This document shows positions 1-9,746 of a stretch of DNA of 64,000 nt, piece after piece. This DNA is from Lederbergia citrisecunda (GTDB lineage Bacteria; Bacillota; Bacilli; Bacillales; Bacillaceae_C): positions 1,313,001 through 1,377,000 of the forward strand of contig NZ_JAGYPJ010000001.1 in assembly GCF_018343695.1 (NCBI RefSeq). The letters run 5' to 3'. The translations under genes and the position numbers were made by a program. The notes beneath the pieces were generated by a model. It did no database searches. It saw only the letters and a program-made list of their open reading frames with translations, and was not told the origin of the DNA. Within the stretch, counting starts at the first letter, position 1. Each line of letters starts with the position of its first letter.

Positions 1-420
1 TTGTTTTATAAACTTTTGACCATCAATATCATTTTCAGGAACTTCTTCAAATTCCAAATCTCCATTTAGCCTTTTTATTTTATAATAGATTGGTTTGTGG
101 AGAACAGTTTCTACAGAATGTACATTTTTTATTTCTTTTATCAAATCTTCATGATTTATTTGCTCGTGGATGTTATCATCTATCTTTTCCAATCTACCAT
201 TTAAGTTACTTAAAGCAAAAAGATGTTGACCGTTATTATCAGGGTCTGTAATCTTATAATATGCAATTGCAACATTCTTGGTACCCTTAGGATTCATATT
301 ATTTTTAATATAATTTTTATATTTCTTTTTTTTAGCTAAAGCGGTATTATCTAGCGAATCAATATGATTTATAATGGTCTCTTTTATCTCTGATAATAAC
401 GTTATTAAGTTTTCCTTCAA
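1..420 (-). CDS. Unknown protein, 3' part beyond window edge
   Basis: An open frame of 140 codons runs off the left edge of the window. It is not interrupted and begins at a TTG codon (418-420) preceded by GAGGTGAT, a good ribosome binding site with about 5 bases of spacing. The visible protein is hydrophilic and rich in Lys, Asn, Asp and Ile, with no signal peptide or membrane segment. I recognise no domain. It is read in the same direction as the nuclease gene ending at 489, about 70 bases upstream, so the two may form an operon in which the nuclease is upstream. Because the C-terminal part is missing, no function is offered. Confidence 0.6.
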   Translation of the reverse strand, partial: MKENLITLLSEIKETIINHIDSLDNTALAKKKKYKNYIKNNMNPKGTKNVAIAYYKITDPDNNGQHLFALSNLNGRLEKIDDNIHEQINHEDLIKEIKNVHSVETVLHKPIYYKIKRLNGDLEFEEVPENDIDGQKFIKQ

Positions 421-488
421 TAATATCACCTCATATTAATAATTAAAAATAATTTAGTAGAATTTGCACCTGAATAATTACACTCTTG

Positions 489-1583
489 TTAAGTATTGTC
501 TATTTGTTTATTTATGCTTGATGGTATGTTATTCAATATGTATTCTGCTTGCTGTTTAAGTTCATTTAACTTATCAAATAATGTTAAGACATCCGTTTTT
601 GCTATTTCTTCTAATTCACATTCTTTCTCATATGCCACTTGGGAAGCTGAGTTGCGAAATTCATCTACTTCATCGGGATCCACATTTATTTCATATTCAT
701 TAATATAGTCCATAGCATAATCCTGGTTATCAAAATTTATTAGATTAAATATATTCGTATCATCTGAATACATCATCTGAATACTCTCAATGTCTAAGTC
801 CTCGACCAACTTTTCTATGCTTTTTGTTTCTATTCCCATTTCTACCATTTCTTCTACAATCTGTTCACAGATATTTTCAAACTCCTCAAAAACCTCCGAT
901 AACCTGTCCAAGCTTGTTTCTATGTAATCGGTATTATTAATTAAATCAAAGTACTCAAAGAATCGCCCTTGATGATCACCGATACTATGGCAAGACAATC
1001 GAACTTCTTCAATCATACCAATTAGTTTATAATAAATAAATTTATACTCAATTTGTAAAGAATTTATTAAATCATTTGAATAATACTGCTCCGATTCAAT
1101 TTTTAAGTAAGGAATAATTTCATTTCTAATTGTTTTAATAAAGTCAATATCACGAGTAATTATTCCACATTCTACATTTTTCCTCGATTCGTCTGAAAAA
1201 TTAGATGACCCAATGTAAACAACATTTTTAGTCATTACTATTTTAGCATGGTTTTCAAAGTTAAAATATGTACTTAAGACAGAATCAAATTTTTTAGGAT
1301 CTAGCTTATTTAGATACACACGAACAGTATCCTTAGCTCTATTCCTCACGTATTGATTATAATAGCTTTCAAACCTGTTAGGTATATTAGTTATAATATC
1401 TACAGTTGTAGACTTATCTAGGTTTGCAAGATAATTAAGTAATTCTATATTATTTTTTGATATATTATATGTAAGAATAAATATATAGTCTGTATTATTA
1501 AAATCATCCAATACTTCCTGGTAGCCTAATTCATCTTTTGAAATAATAAATTCAGCCTCTTTTATGGGAAATCTATTTATCAT
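489..1583 (-). CDS. Phospholipase D-fold nuclease-like protein
   Basis: A 364-residue protein. Residues 112-130 match the HKD motif of the phospholipase D superfamily: His112-x-Lys114 followed by YIGSSN and a Ser/Asn-rich loop. The acidic residue usual seven positions after the His is Lys here, so the motif is HxK...GSxN without the D. Single-motif members act as dimeric nucleases or DNA-modifying enzymes, and many sit in defence islands. The C-terminal 200 residues are acidic, helical-looking and unassigned. The frame opens further upstream to 1640, but AAAGGA lies 8 bases before the ATG at 1583, which I take as the start. Nuclease activity is inferred from the fold only. Confidence 0.75.
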   Translation of the reverse strand: MINRFPIKEAEFIISKDELGYQEVLDDFNNTDYIFILTYNISKNNIELLNYLANLDKSTTVDIITNIPNRFESYYNQYVRNRAKDTVRVYLNKLDPKKFDSVLSTYFNFENHAKIVMTKNVVYIGSSNFSDESRKNVECGIITRDIDFIKTIRNEIIPYLKIESEQYYSNDLINSLQIEYKFIYYKLIGMIEEVRLSCHSIGDHQGRFFEYFDLINNTDYIETSLDRLSEVFEEFENICEQIVEEMVEMGIETKSIEKLVEDLDIESIQMMYSDDTNIFNLINFDNQDYAMDYINEYEINVDPDEVDEFRNSASQVAYEKECELEEIAKTDVLTLFDKLNELKQQAEYILNNIPSSINKQIDNT

Positions 1584-1699
1584 AACATTCATCCTTTCTT
1601 TTGATATAGGGAATAACTCTGAAGAATATCGATGAACCAAAAAATTCTTGAAAATAATTAAATGAAGAAACTTATAAACTATTAACCAATATTCTACAG

Positions 1700-2440
1700 C
1701 TATAGCTCAAACAAATCATACACCGTTGGATCTAACCTATTCCATACCATACCAGATAATTCTGCCAACGTTTCGATTCCCCAAATCAGAGAACCAAATT
1801 CATCTTTTTTATAGTCTTCCCATCGCTCCCATGCATCTGGATTAATCTCAATATTTTTACTTATCATTGGAAGAAGTTTATTGGCTTTTTTCTAGAGAAA
1901 GATTGGGGAGCTCTTTATATGCATTTATCTGATAGGATATTCCTGTTAATCTACTAAGTTGCCTCTCTAACTCGTTCGCAGACGTTTTATAGTAACCGAA
2001 TGAGGAGAACCTTGTATCATGCGTAACCACAATGACAAGTAACATTTCTGGTTAAATGTTCAAACTGTTTGCTAAAGCAAAGGCTAAATAGCTTGCATCT
2101 TCCTTATACATTTCCTCATATGTAGTCACCATATCACGGATATCTTGATAAAAAGGTCTTCTTCCTACTAAGGATAATTTTTTCGAAGAATCTACTAAAC
2201 CGAAAAATACGAGATGTTCTCCAGAGCTATAGTGCAATTTTTGAATTGTTTTTGTAAAATGGCATGAAAATCATGATGAACTAATGGTTCATGGATAATA
2301 AAAGCAAAAACACTATATTCTTTTAGGGAATCTAATGCAACCTCCATTTCAATACTTTGAAAAATATTAGGTCTTTTCGCTACATCCACACTGTCAGCAA
2401 TGTATTTTAGTACGGTATAACTTGATAATGGTACCCTCAC
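1700..2440 (-). pseudogene. Decayed gene of unknown function (second of a broken pair)
   Basis: A single ancestral reading can be traced from a GTG at 2440 (ribosome site AGAAGGAC) down to TAG at 1700. It is broken by a one-base shift in an A-rich run near 2250, a TAA at about 2052 followed by clear continuation in the same frame, and another stop plus frame change near 1890. The pieces read as one protein of about 245 residues ending in DLFEL. I do not recognise the family. The GTG follows directly on the stop codon of the neighbouring broken gene, so the two were probably translationally coupled. The open stretches 2195-2440 and 2052-2237 are fragments of this gene. Confidence 0.6.
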
Positions 2441-3204
2441 CTAAAGTCCTTCTTTTACTCGTATTCTTTCTAATAACTTTTGCTCCATCCAAGAAATTAA
2501 CTCTGCTTCATTCATCACTTTTACTAGTTTTCTAGTACTATTTCTGTTTGCTCTAAATAATTCCCTCTTCAATTCGGAGATTCCCTTCCCATTCTTGAGA
2601 AGAAATTCAGCCATTTGATGGGTATCCTTCAGTACTAGTTACAGTTCCCACTTTCCTGTTTGAGATTTAGCGATTAAATCTGGATCTACGTTATTCCAAT
2701 TCATTAATTTCCAATCATAATTCAACTTCATATCTTGCATGAAGTGTTGCTTCAGCACCATGAACCAACATGCATTCTAATGTCCAAAGAAAGAAATAAC
2801 AGGAGTCTTCTTCCCATGCCCATCACAACTTGAAATAGTTCTAACACCTGCTGCACTTAATGCTTTTACAAAAAGGGCTACCCTAGTTTCTAAAGAAATC
2901 GTCCTAATCTTTGGCCCATACATTCCTTTACTAAAATACTTCCAACTACGCCAACCACCATTTCCCCCAGCCTCATGATTCTTTGCAGGATACCACAGGA
3001 ACTCTTCATATTTCTGATTATCAATATGTTCTGATGTGATCATTATTTTATTATCAGAAAAAGTTACTTGTATATTTAGTTTTTCTATCATTTCCTTCAG
3101 TTCGACTTCGTCCCGAGAATGACTCCCTTTTCCTAACTTTAAGTAGCCATTTTCCTCGCTGAAGAAAAGCCTCGCATTTTTAGTGCTGTTTTTATGTTAG
3201 TCAT
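2441..3204 (-). pseudogene. Decayed gene of unknown function (first of a broken pair)
   Basis: A strong ribosome site (TTAGGAGG) precedes ATG at 3204. The frame shifts after about 11 codons, is then open from about 3170 to 2777, meets TAG, continues in the same frame past a TAA near 2640, and ends at TAG 2441-2443. Joined up this gives about 250 residues. The middle contains GVRTISSCDGHGKK, a Cys-Asp-Gly-His cluster that could bind metal, but I do not recognise the family. Coding-like composition continues across every stop, which argues for recent inactivation rather than chance. The 104-codon open piece 2777-3091 is only its centre. Confidence 0.6.
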
Positions 3205-3509
3205 TGGAGTGCCTCCTAATTAATTATTTCTTCTATCCAATGAGGTCATGGTATTAGACTAGTAGTTGTATTTTAAGTACATATTACCATAATAGTTTCA
3301 ATATCTACGAAAATATTCTGATAAATTCACTCTTCTTCTGTGACTTTATGTAAATGATTTATATTAATCTCGTTAGGCATATTATAGAACAAAAAACATG
3401 ACTATCTTAGAACTTTAAAAATGAGCACGAATGGCACGAGAACGGTTCTTTTACTCATTGAAGAGCAAATTATCCAGCATGATTCACAAGGTAAGCCGTA
3501 CTAACCTGA
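3205..3509. other. Gene-free stretch between broken genes
   Basis: About 300 AT-rich bases upstream of the decayed pair on the left and of the integrase remnant on the right. A 23-codon open frame starts at ATG 3421 but has no convincing ribosome site. The sequence just before 3510 may be the scrambled remainder of the integrase N-terminal region. I see no clear promoter, repeat or RNA gene. Confidence 0.4.
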
Positions 3510-4134
3510 GGCAATCCTGCGAATAAGCCCGAAGAAAAACATTTAAATTATTTTGAAACTAAAAGATTACTAGAAGTGATTTATAGTTTGTTAGATGAAG
3601 GGCTAAGTTATTATCTAATTCCATTAGAGTTGACTTCTGGAGAGAAGTTTGGCGAGTTAGTGGGAATGACAAGAAAGGATTTTGACTTTAAAAACAACCC
3701 AATAAAGATTGAAAAAACATGGAGTTATGCGAAAAGACATCGTGAAGGTTTTGGTTCACCGAAAAATGAAGCATCCATGCGTACGATCAAACTAGATAAA
3801 AAGACAATGAATGCATTTAGAAGACTTTTCGAGACAGTAACACCTAATCTGTATGGATTACTCTTTTATACCCCAGAGTCCAAGTACAGAGTAATTAGCA
3901 ACACCAATGACAATAAGCTCTTACAAAAAACTTTACAAGAACTTGGAATTGCTCCAGTTACAATGCATGGCTTAAGACACACTCATGCAATTGTTCTATT
4001 ATATAGGAAAGTTGACATTAATTATGTAAGTGAGCGTTTGGGACATAGCAATATCTGAAATAACGCACCAATTTGAAATAATGTATATACAGATGATAAA
4101 AACAGAAATTGTCCTTAATTTCACATTAACATAA
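3510..4134 (+). pseudogene. Tyrosine recombinase (phage/ICE-type integrase) remnant
   Basis: Only the catalytic half of an integrase is left. Codons in frame from 3510 read GNPANKPEEKHLNYFE, typical of the linker of Tn916/ICE-type integrases. The catalytic box GLRHTHA (Arg-x-x-His) and the later LGHSNI follow. A TGA at 4056 is caused by one extra base; skipping it restores EITHQF, the normal continuation, but the tyrosine region is then lost and the frame closes at 4134. The N-terminal arm-binding and core-binding domains are absent. It is transcribed opposite to its neighbours and marks an old integration event. It cannot be active as sequenced. Confidence 0.8.
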
Positions 4135-4239
4135 ATATCCAATTTTAAAGGGAAAAGTTATTATATACCCTCGATTAGTTTGTAATTATGTAGTTTGAAC
4201 TTTTAAAACCAACTTCTAAGTTTTTCATTTTATTAAGGT

Positions 4240-4284
4240 AAAAAAAAACCGAAACCTTTACAAGTAGATACTTGTTGGTGTTTC
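4240..4284 (-). terminator. Rho-independent terminator of the AbiTii pair
   Basis: Arms 4251-4266 and 4269-4284 pair over 12 of 16 positions. On the minus strand the hairpin is followed by eight T residues (4248-4241). It lies just downstream of the small membrane protein gene ending at 4296, so it should close the AbiTii/membrane-peptide transcript. Confidence 0.8.
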
Positions 4285-4295
4285 AGCTTAGATTT

Positions 4296-4514
4296 TTATT
4301 TAAAATAATTTTCTATCCAATTAATTACGGTTTCCCAGAAAGAAAAAAGCATGATAAAGCCAGCAACAAATGAGATTAAAAACGAAATCAAAACAGGATG
4401 CTTTTCAAATAAAGTTTGGTTTTGGGTCACTTGATTTTGAGCATTATTTGACGTAAATTGGTGACCGATATTAGATTTTTTTATTTTGTTCTTATTGCCT
4501 ATATTTATGGTCAT
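4296..4514 (-). CDS. Small membrane protein coupled to AbiTii-like gene
   Basis: A 72-residue protein. Its first 20 residues hold INIGNKNKIKKSNIG, nearly the same as the C-terminal INVGDRNKIGRSKLG of the AbiTii-like protein encoded just upstream. A polar Gln/Asn-rich linker follows, then one long hydrophobic segment (about residues 42-62) able to span the membrane. The ATG at 4514 overlaps the upstream stop as TAATG and has GGTGGAGGA in front, so translation is coupled. The shared motif suggests that the two proteins contact each other through it, with this one as the membrane-acting partner. That is inference; I know of no characterised homologue. Confidence 0.75.
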   Translation of the reverse strand: MTINIGNKNKIKKSNIGHQFTSNNAQNQVTQNQTLFEKHPVLISFLISFVAGFIMLFSFWETVINWIENYFK

Positions 4515-5206
4515 TATCTTCCTCCACCAAACCAATGACCTAGCTTTGATCTACCGATTTTATTTCTATCTCCAACGTTAATTGAGTTGTCAAAAATGAT
4601 TTGTTGTATATTTCCAACAACTTCTTCCTTTTTCTCTCGGTTATCGACAACTTGGTCTTTAATATCTAGGTCGTCCAAATTCTCAAATTGTTTTTCTAAT
4701 TCCATAATCACTTCAACCAACTTCGCTTTTACATTCGATACGATTGCGTCGAGTTGGTTTGCACCGTAATAGATAGTCATTCCAGTTATTTGCAATTCCA
4801 TTGTAGATATTGTATGACAAAATTCTGTAGGAATTAATTTTTGATAGTGATCTCTATTTTCACTATTTAATATATTTTGAAGAGCACCGATACTATCTGT
4901 AACATCTAGTGTTACCATTTTATCTATTAGGACTTCAGATAAGATATGTCTTAGCGGCACGTTAGCATTTGTATATTGGGCTACTTGATTAATAATATAA
5001 GTACCTTTTGGTGCTCCTCTTAATACCCTATAAGGCGGTACCTCAATTTGCTCTTTATAACCCTTTAACTCTCCTTCAACCCAATTGATAATTGCATCGT
5101 TATCGAGATCAGATAAAATTACTTTCAATCGTAGTAGAATACTTTCAATGCTTTCCTTTCCATTAACAACGTCCTTTAGTAACTGACTTCGTGCCAATCT
5201 AATCAT
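4514..5206 (-). CDS. AbiTii-domain protein
   Basis: A 230-residue protein resembling the AbiTii domain family: N-terminal LLRLKVILSDLDND...WVEGELKGY, then YRVLRGAPKGTYI, and the central LIPTEFCHTIST with a long helix ending near residue 190. AbiTii was named from an abortive phage infection locus. A C-terminal tail carries INVGDRNKIGRSKLG, repeated at the start of the next protein. The frame is open to an ATG at 5233, but that ATG lies within an extended -10 box (TGATATAAT, 5232-5240), so I place the start at ATG 5206 with GGAG ten bases upstream. A role in defence is inferred from the family and the island. No catalytic motif is visible. Confidence 0.7.
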   Translation of the reverse strand: MIRLARSQLLKDVVNGKESIESILLRLKVILSDLDNDAIINWVEGELKGYKEQIEVPPYRVLRGAPKGTYIINQVAQYTNANVPLRHILSEVLIDKMVTLDVTDSIGALQNILNSENRDHYQKLIPTEFCHTISTMELQITGMTIYYGANQLDAIVSNVKAKLVEVIMELEKQFENLDDLDIKDQVVDNREKKEEVVGNIQQIIFDNSINVGDRNKIGRSKLGHWFGGGR

Positions 5207-5231
5207 CCCTTTGCCACTCCATTTACCTTTC

Positions 5232-5261
5232 ATTATATCAGAATCTATTTAAAGTTCGGAA
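5232..5261 (-). promoter_or_regulatory. Extended -10 promoter for the AbiTii pair
   Basis: On the minus strand TGaTATAAT (5240-5232) is a perfect extended -10 element. Only a weak -35 (TTCCGA, about 18 bases upstream) is present, as is common with extended -10 promoters. It lies at the very start of the open frame and argues for the internal ATG at 5206. Confidence 0.55.
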
Positions 5262-5308
5262 TAAAATGAAGATCTTTGCTACACACTAAAAGTCAAATGA
5301 ACAGCAAG

Positions 5309-6306
5309 TTACTGAATCAAATACTTTTTATGTTGCTCTCGCTTTCGCTCATGAGTAATCTTTGCATATCTAAGTGTCGTATCTGGTGAACTATGACCCA
5401 AGAGCTCTTGAATCGCAACCAATTCAGCACCATTGTTTAAGGTTAAAGTAGCAAAACTGTGTCTTAAAACATGAGGACTTACTTTGTCTTTTAAACCTGC
5501 TTTTTGAGAAATTCTATCTATTTCTCTTTGTATTCCTCGTTTAGATAATCTTCTATAAGGTTTTCTCTCTGTAAGCATCAAGGTTTCACAATTGTCATTT
5601 CTTCCATTTATATATTTACCTAAATGATACATTGCTCTAATCGAAAAATAGACTTCCCTTTGTTTATCACCTTTACCAATAACTAAAGTGCTCATATTTT
5701 GTAAATTGATATCAGCTTTATCTAATCCATGAACTTCAGACAATCTACAACCCGTTGCGTATAATATTTCTAGAAAAGCACGCTGCCTGACTGTATCGCA
5801 GGATTCTCTTAACATTTTTAGTTCTTGATTGATAATGATTTAGGAAGTCGGAACTCATCTTTTGGAGCTTTTAATTTGGTGGTTGGGTCACGCTTAATAT
5901 ATTCTTCTGAAGCTAACCAATTAAAAAAACTTTTTAAAACAGATAACTTCTTTCTATTTGTCTTCATTTTTAAGGTCCCATCTTGACTTAAATACATTCG
6001 AACATCGGATGTAGCTATGTCCTCAGCCTTCTTTTTTACGATATCAGCAAACATACTTATTTCCATTAGGTATTTGTCTAGAGTAATAGAACTTAAACCT
6101 TCTAGTTTTTTTGCCGAGATGAACAATTGTATTTTATCCTCAAGGTCAGGATGTACCTCACCTAACTCAACTCTTTGAATATAATACTCTGATAGAACAG
6201 TAGATAATTTATTCTTTGTACTTTCCACTTCAATATTAGGATACAAATCTTTTATAGTAGCCATTAAATCTGATAATATTTGCTCACCTAGATTCATAAT
6301 AATCAA
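5309..6306 (-). pseudogene. Frameshifted tyrosine recombinase (XerC/D-like)
   Basis: Two open frames, 5818-6306 and 5309-5815, encode the two halves of one recombinase of about 331 residues. The first carries the SAM-like core-binding domain ending KAPKDEFRLPKS. The second holds the whole catalytic set: Arg in TGCRLSE, Lys in VIGKGDKQRE, HVLRH, LGHSS, and Tyr in TTLRYAKI. Reading through the junction at about 5815-5830 with one base added gives LSI-x-ELKMLRESC, the expected linker. The enzyme is inactive unless the shift is an assembly error. It points the same way as the AbiTii pair, about 75 bases upstream of its promoter region. Confidence 0.8.
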
Positions 6307-6410
6307 CTCTCCTTAGTTCTTATTAGTAACTAAGGATTACCTATTCAACAAGCAATAATACTAACTGAGTATAAACAACTTTTTATTTTCTTAGATTTTT
6401 TCCCTTTGAA

Positions 6411-6446
6411 TAAAAAAGAGACGATTACAGTTGGAGTAATCATCTC
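6411..6446 (-). terminator. Rho-independent terminator after the caspase/121-residue pair
   Basis: Arms 6418-6428 (GAGACGATTAC) and 6436-6446 pair with one mismatch and a 7-base loop. On the minus strand they are followed by six T residues (6417-6412). It lies downstream of the gene ending at 6567. Confidence 0.8.
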
Positions 6447-6566
6447 CTGATAGATGTGTATATCTAGTATCGTACTGTGCAGTAAATGACTCTGATATAT
6501 TATTATTTTTTACAATCCTACAAGCTGCCTGTTTATTTGACAACAGGTATTCCTTCGAATGTGCAA

Positions 6567-6932
6567 TCAGTCACTAACTTTTATTAACCGCACTTTATCT
6601 TTTGCCTTTAGTAAAAACGCTTCGTATTGCTCTCGATATATATTTTCTCCCGTAGATACCTCTTTGGCAATCTCGGTTAATGTTCCAGGTGAGTACTCTC
6701 CATTTATTTCAAAATACACAGCGTAATCAGTTTCGGATTTATCGAAGTATCTAACTTGACTGCCTACTTTCACTTCATCATAGAAAGATAGTTTTTCATA
6801 ATGCTCAACATATTCATAACCATGTTCACCAGGATAAGGTTGTCCCATTTGGATAGGCTTATACACCCAAAATGTTAATCCACTATCTTCTCGATAAGGT
6901 TGTTTACTTACTTTAAGAATGTGCTTTCTCAT
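6567..6932 (-). CDS. Unknown 121-residue protein downstream of caspase-like gene
   Basis: A complete small gene with AAAGGAAG eight bases before ATG 6932. The protein is soluble and slightly acidic, with many aromatic residues in its first half (WVYKP, YPGEHGYEYVEHYEKL). It has no Cys, no signal peptide and no membrane segment. I do not recognise a domain. It lies 104 bases downstream of the caspase-like gene in the same direction, and a terminator follows it, so the two probably share a transcript. It could be a substrate, inhibitor or accessory protein of the protease, but nothing in the sequence decides this. Confidence 0.7.
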   Translation of the reverse strand: MRKHILKVSKQPYREDSGLTFWVYKPIQMGQPYPGEHGYEYVEHYEKLSFYDEVKVGSQVRYFDKSETDYAVYFEINGEYSPGTLTEIAKEVSTGENIYREQYEAFLLKAKDKVRLIKVSD

Positions 6933-7036
6933 AAAGTTCTTCCTTTCAGTTGATTAATACCTTTCTGGAAACCTGTTTATAAGTAGTTATCAATTTTTTT
7001 ATATCCATAAGGCCCCATTCCATAAAAGCTACTTAT

Positions 7037-8500
7037 TTACTCTTTAAATTTTAGCAAACAAAAGTCTATAGGCACAATCACATACTCATCTTGAGGTGTT
7101 CTTCCATGATCATGAATTATCAACTTATTAAATGGACATGCGGTCATCTTTGATAGTTTTTCCTCAAACTCTTCATACTTCATTCTTGTTATATACCATG
7201 AGTTTTTATAATCAAATAAACTCTCTGCATCTTCATCATATAAAACATTTTGAGCATTATAACATATCTGGCTTAAAAACTTTTTACCATTATCTTTATC
7301 TTCCTTGAAGAAAATATCAAACACCAATTCTTTATGTCCAGGTTTATAAAGTACTTTGTTTTCAAATGGAATTAATGAGTACCTTATAAATCTTTTTGAT
7401 TCCTCATATTTAGGCTTTTCAATCAATGAAAGTAATTTTTCAAAATGATCTGTTTTTAATCTCCTTCTAATTTTACCACGAGAATCAAAATACACCTCAT
7501 ATAATAAACCATTTAATAAATGAAACGCTACTTCTTCATCCTGCTTGTTTAACTCATTCTCTAAATTCTTTATAAAATCAATGGTCTCATTCGAATTTCC
7601 GCATGCTGCTTGATATATATTTCTTCCCAATACGAATAGTGAATCAACTTTATATTCATTTAATTGTAATTTTTTTAAACTTGTTATCGCAGGATTCTGA
7701 GTGTACCAATCATGGCTTTTTAATCCTTTGATAACATTATCGATGCTGTTATCTTCAAACACATACCTTGAATCAGCAAAAGCATTTTTCAAATATCTCG
7801 TAGAAAATTCACCTGAAATGTATCCATAATTGAAATAAAAGTCTCCTATCAAGGATGTGTGTTCCCAAGATGTTTGTTTTCCCATCGTTATTAAGCTCAA
7901 AGTATTTCTTACTCTTTTAAACATTTCTTCAATACTAATATCAATTGTTTCTATATGTGTTAATAAAGCTTGTGTATATACGCCGTTTCTCCCTTCTCCA
8001 TCGTCAGCTGTTTCACCAGGTGATGTTGAGTACCCGATTATTGTCCCTTTGGGTGCATTTATTGGAGCTAACGTCATTGATGCATCACCACGAAATCTTC
8101 CACCAAAAGGATTGTTTCTACATGCATCTAAGATAATAATCTTAGTTCTTGCATTGCCTGCTTCAAACATATCTAGTATATCGTTTAAACAAAACGAAGT
8201 TCTTTTAAGACTATATTCATCGCTTGATGAAGTATCAATTGTAGCCAAATAATTTTTGCCTTCGATTTGAAATCCATGTCCGGCAAAATAAAATAGACCA
8301 ATATCTGCATCTCATAAAATATCTTTGTATTCTGATACTAACCTATCCATTTCTTCAATATTTACATTTTGGGCTTGTATAACTTCAAAATTAAATTTTC
8401 TAAGTATACAACCAATATCCTCTACATCATTGACGGGATTTTTCAATTTTCTCATAGCTTCATAATCAGCATTTCCAATAATAAGAGCATTTTTAATCAT
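7037..8500 (-). pseudogene. Caspase-like (peptidase C14) protein with one in-frame TGA
   Basis: One frame of 488 codons from ATG 8500 (GAGG eight bases upstream) to the stop at 7037, interrupted only by TGA at 8312-8314 (codon 63). The N-terminal caspase fold starts NALIIGNADYE. The catalytic dyad is His75 in YFAGHGF and Cys127 in ILDACRNNPF. TGA separates the first strand from both catalytic residues and reads as an Arg-codon (CGA or AGA) to TGA change in context DIL-x-DADIGL. The C-terminal 300 residues are an unassigned helical region, presumably the sensor or effector. Bacterial caspase-like proteases act in phage defence and programmed death. As sequenced, full-length product needs readthrough or restart. 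Confidence 0.8.
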
Positions 8501-8980
8501 CTCTATCGCCTCGTTCACATTAATTTAATGTCTTATTCATTACATTCCTTATAGCTCAGCCAAAATTATTTATAATCCTATATTGTAGTCTTGTATATTC
8601 ACACTCTTACAATATTAAGTAATTAAATCTTTCATCTATCCTTAAATATCCAAATACGGGTTTATAGAAAAATCATTAATGATTCCTTCTTAGTCTAAAT
8701 GAAAAGTTAGCTTAAATATATTATTTCACAAAGTCACCTAAAAATAGAGACTTTGTTGCGCAGGAATAATCAACTACGTAATACAGAGTTACTACACAAT
8801 CAGCCCGTTCCATTTGCTTTTTAAATATCAATTGTAAATAATACAAATACGTAATAGTAAAACTCTTCAAGTCTTAGTAGGCACCCGTACATAAGTACAC
8901 TAGGCACAATAAATATCATTGTGTAAAAAATGTGTTAAACCAATTCAATTCCTACCTTTTTCATCCGTTTTCCTCAAAAA

Positions 8981-9028
8981 CAAAAAACACTCATAAACAT
9001 TGATACATCAACATTTGTGAGTGTTCTA
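8981..9028. repeat. 47-base hairpin repeat, copy A
   Basis: The arms AACACTCA (8986-8993) and TGAGTGTT (9018-9025) flank an imperfect inner palindrome centred on TGATACATCA. A second copy with about 40 of 47 positions the same lies at 24124-24170 in the same orientation. Similar hairpins are, as I recall, often found at the 3' ends of Bacillus integrase genes next to attachment sites. That link is from memory and unverified here. Confidence 0.6.
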
Positions 9029-9440
9029 TAGTTTCTTAATTATACTCGTTTTTACCAAAAGATACCAGTGGTCAGGGTCGAAGTAACGGTCAAAGTATAT
9101 ATTCAATATGGTTTAGGTAATGCAATGTGTAAAATTTGTGTAAAATGATGTGAATGTGTAATACAGGAGAATAAGTTTCACCAGCTTTTCTTGTTACCAC
9201 TCTCCACATGGCTTGGGTGGTGATCGCAGACAAATTGATGTAGTGGCGTTTACCTTACTTTTATTATAAAAAGGTACTTTTTTTAAGCGATTTTTCCTGA
9301 TTGATTGTTAAATAAGCTAACTTTCATTTAGATTTCGATAAATAAGTATTTCCATACTCTCTTTTACTATTTAAAACATATTTAGAGAAGTTACACTTCC
9401 TGTATTTAATTGTTTCAAATGGTTACCTTCCTGTTTTCAG

Positions 9441-9493
9441 ATGAACAGTTCTATTGGCAAAAGATGTACTACTAGAACTGTTCATACTTTTTT
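9441..9493 (+). terminator. Terminator-like hairpin without an upstream gene
   Basis: Perfect 12-base arms ATGAACAGTTCT (9441-9452) and AGAACTGTTCAT (9474-9485), with a 21-base loop, followed by six T residues (9488-9493). It has the form of a plus-strand terminator, yet no plus-strand gene precedes it. It is either a remnant or the end of a short unannotated transcript. Confidence 0.5.
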
Positions 9494-9520
9494 GTCACCT
9501 AACTTACCACAAAGCAAAAT

Positions 9521-9549
9521 GGAAACGGTTTACATACACAACCGTTTCC
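9521..9549. repeat. 10-base perfect inverted repeat
   Basis: GGAAACGGTT (9521-9530) and AACCGTTTCC (9540-9549) around a 9-base loop. No T run follows on either strand, so an operator or protein-binding site is as likely as a terminator. It resembles a catabolite-responsive element only poorly. Confidence 0.4.
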
Positions 9550-9746
9550 GATGTAACTCAATTTTAACAATCTCTAATGCATTTAAATCAACTATTAATC
9601 TTGGACAATATTCGAATGAACCACCAGGTTATTAGATTAAAATCGGTAAATACAGAAAATTTTCGGTATCACTCTTGCAGGCTTAAATGTCTTAGTACGC
9701 TGCGAGTGTGAACCTAAACTCAAACCCCACCAAAAAAGAAATAATG

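Larger units (their letters stand above)
8519..9746. other. 1.2 kb non-coding, hairpin-rich stretch
   Basis: No open frame here has a plausible ribosome site and coding composition. The region holds three strong inverted repeats, listed separately (8981-9028, 9441-9493, 9521-9549), and otherwise AT-rich sequence with scattered stops on all frames. It separates the caspase-like gene from the dynamin pair, and both neighbours are read leftward. It may be the scar of lost mobile DNA. Confidence 0.45.
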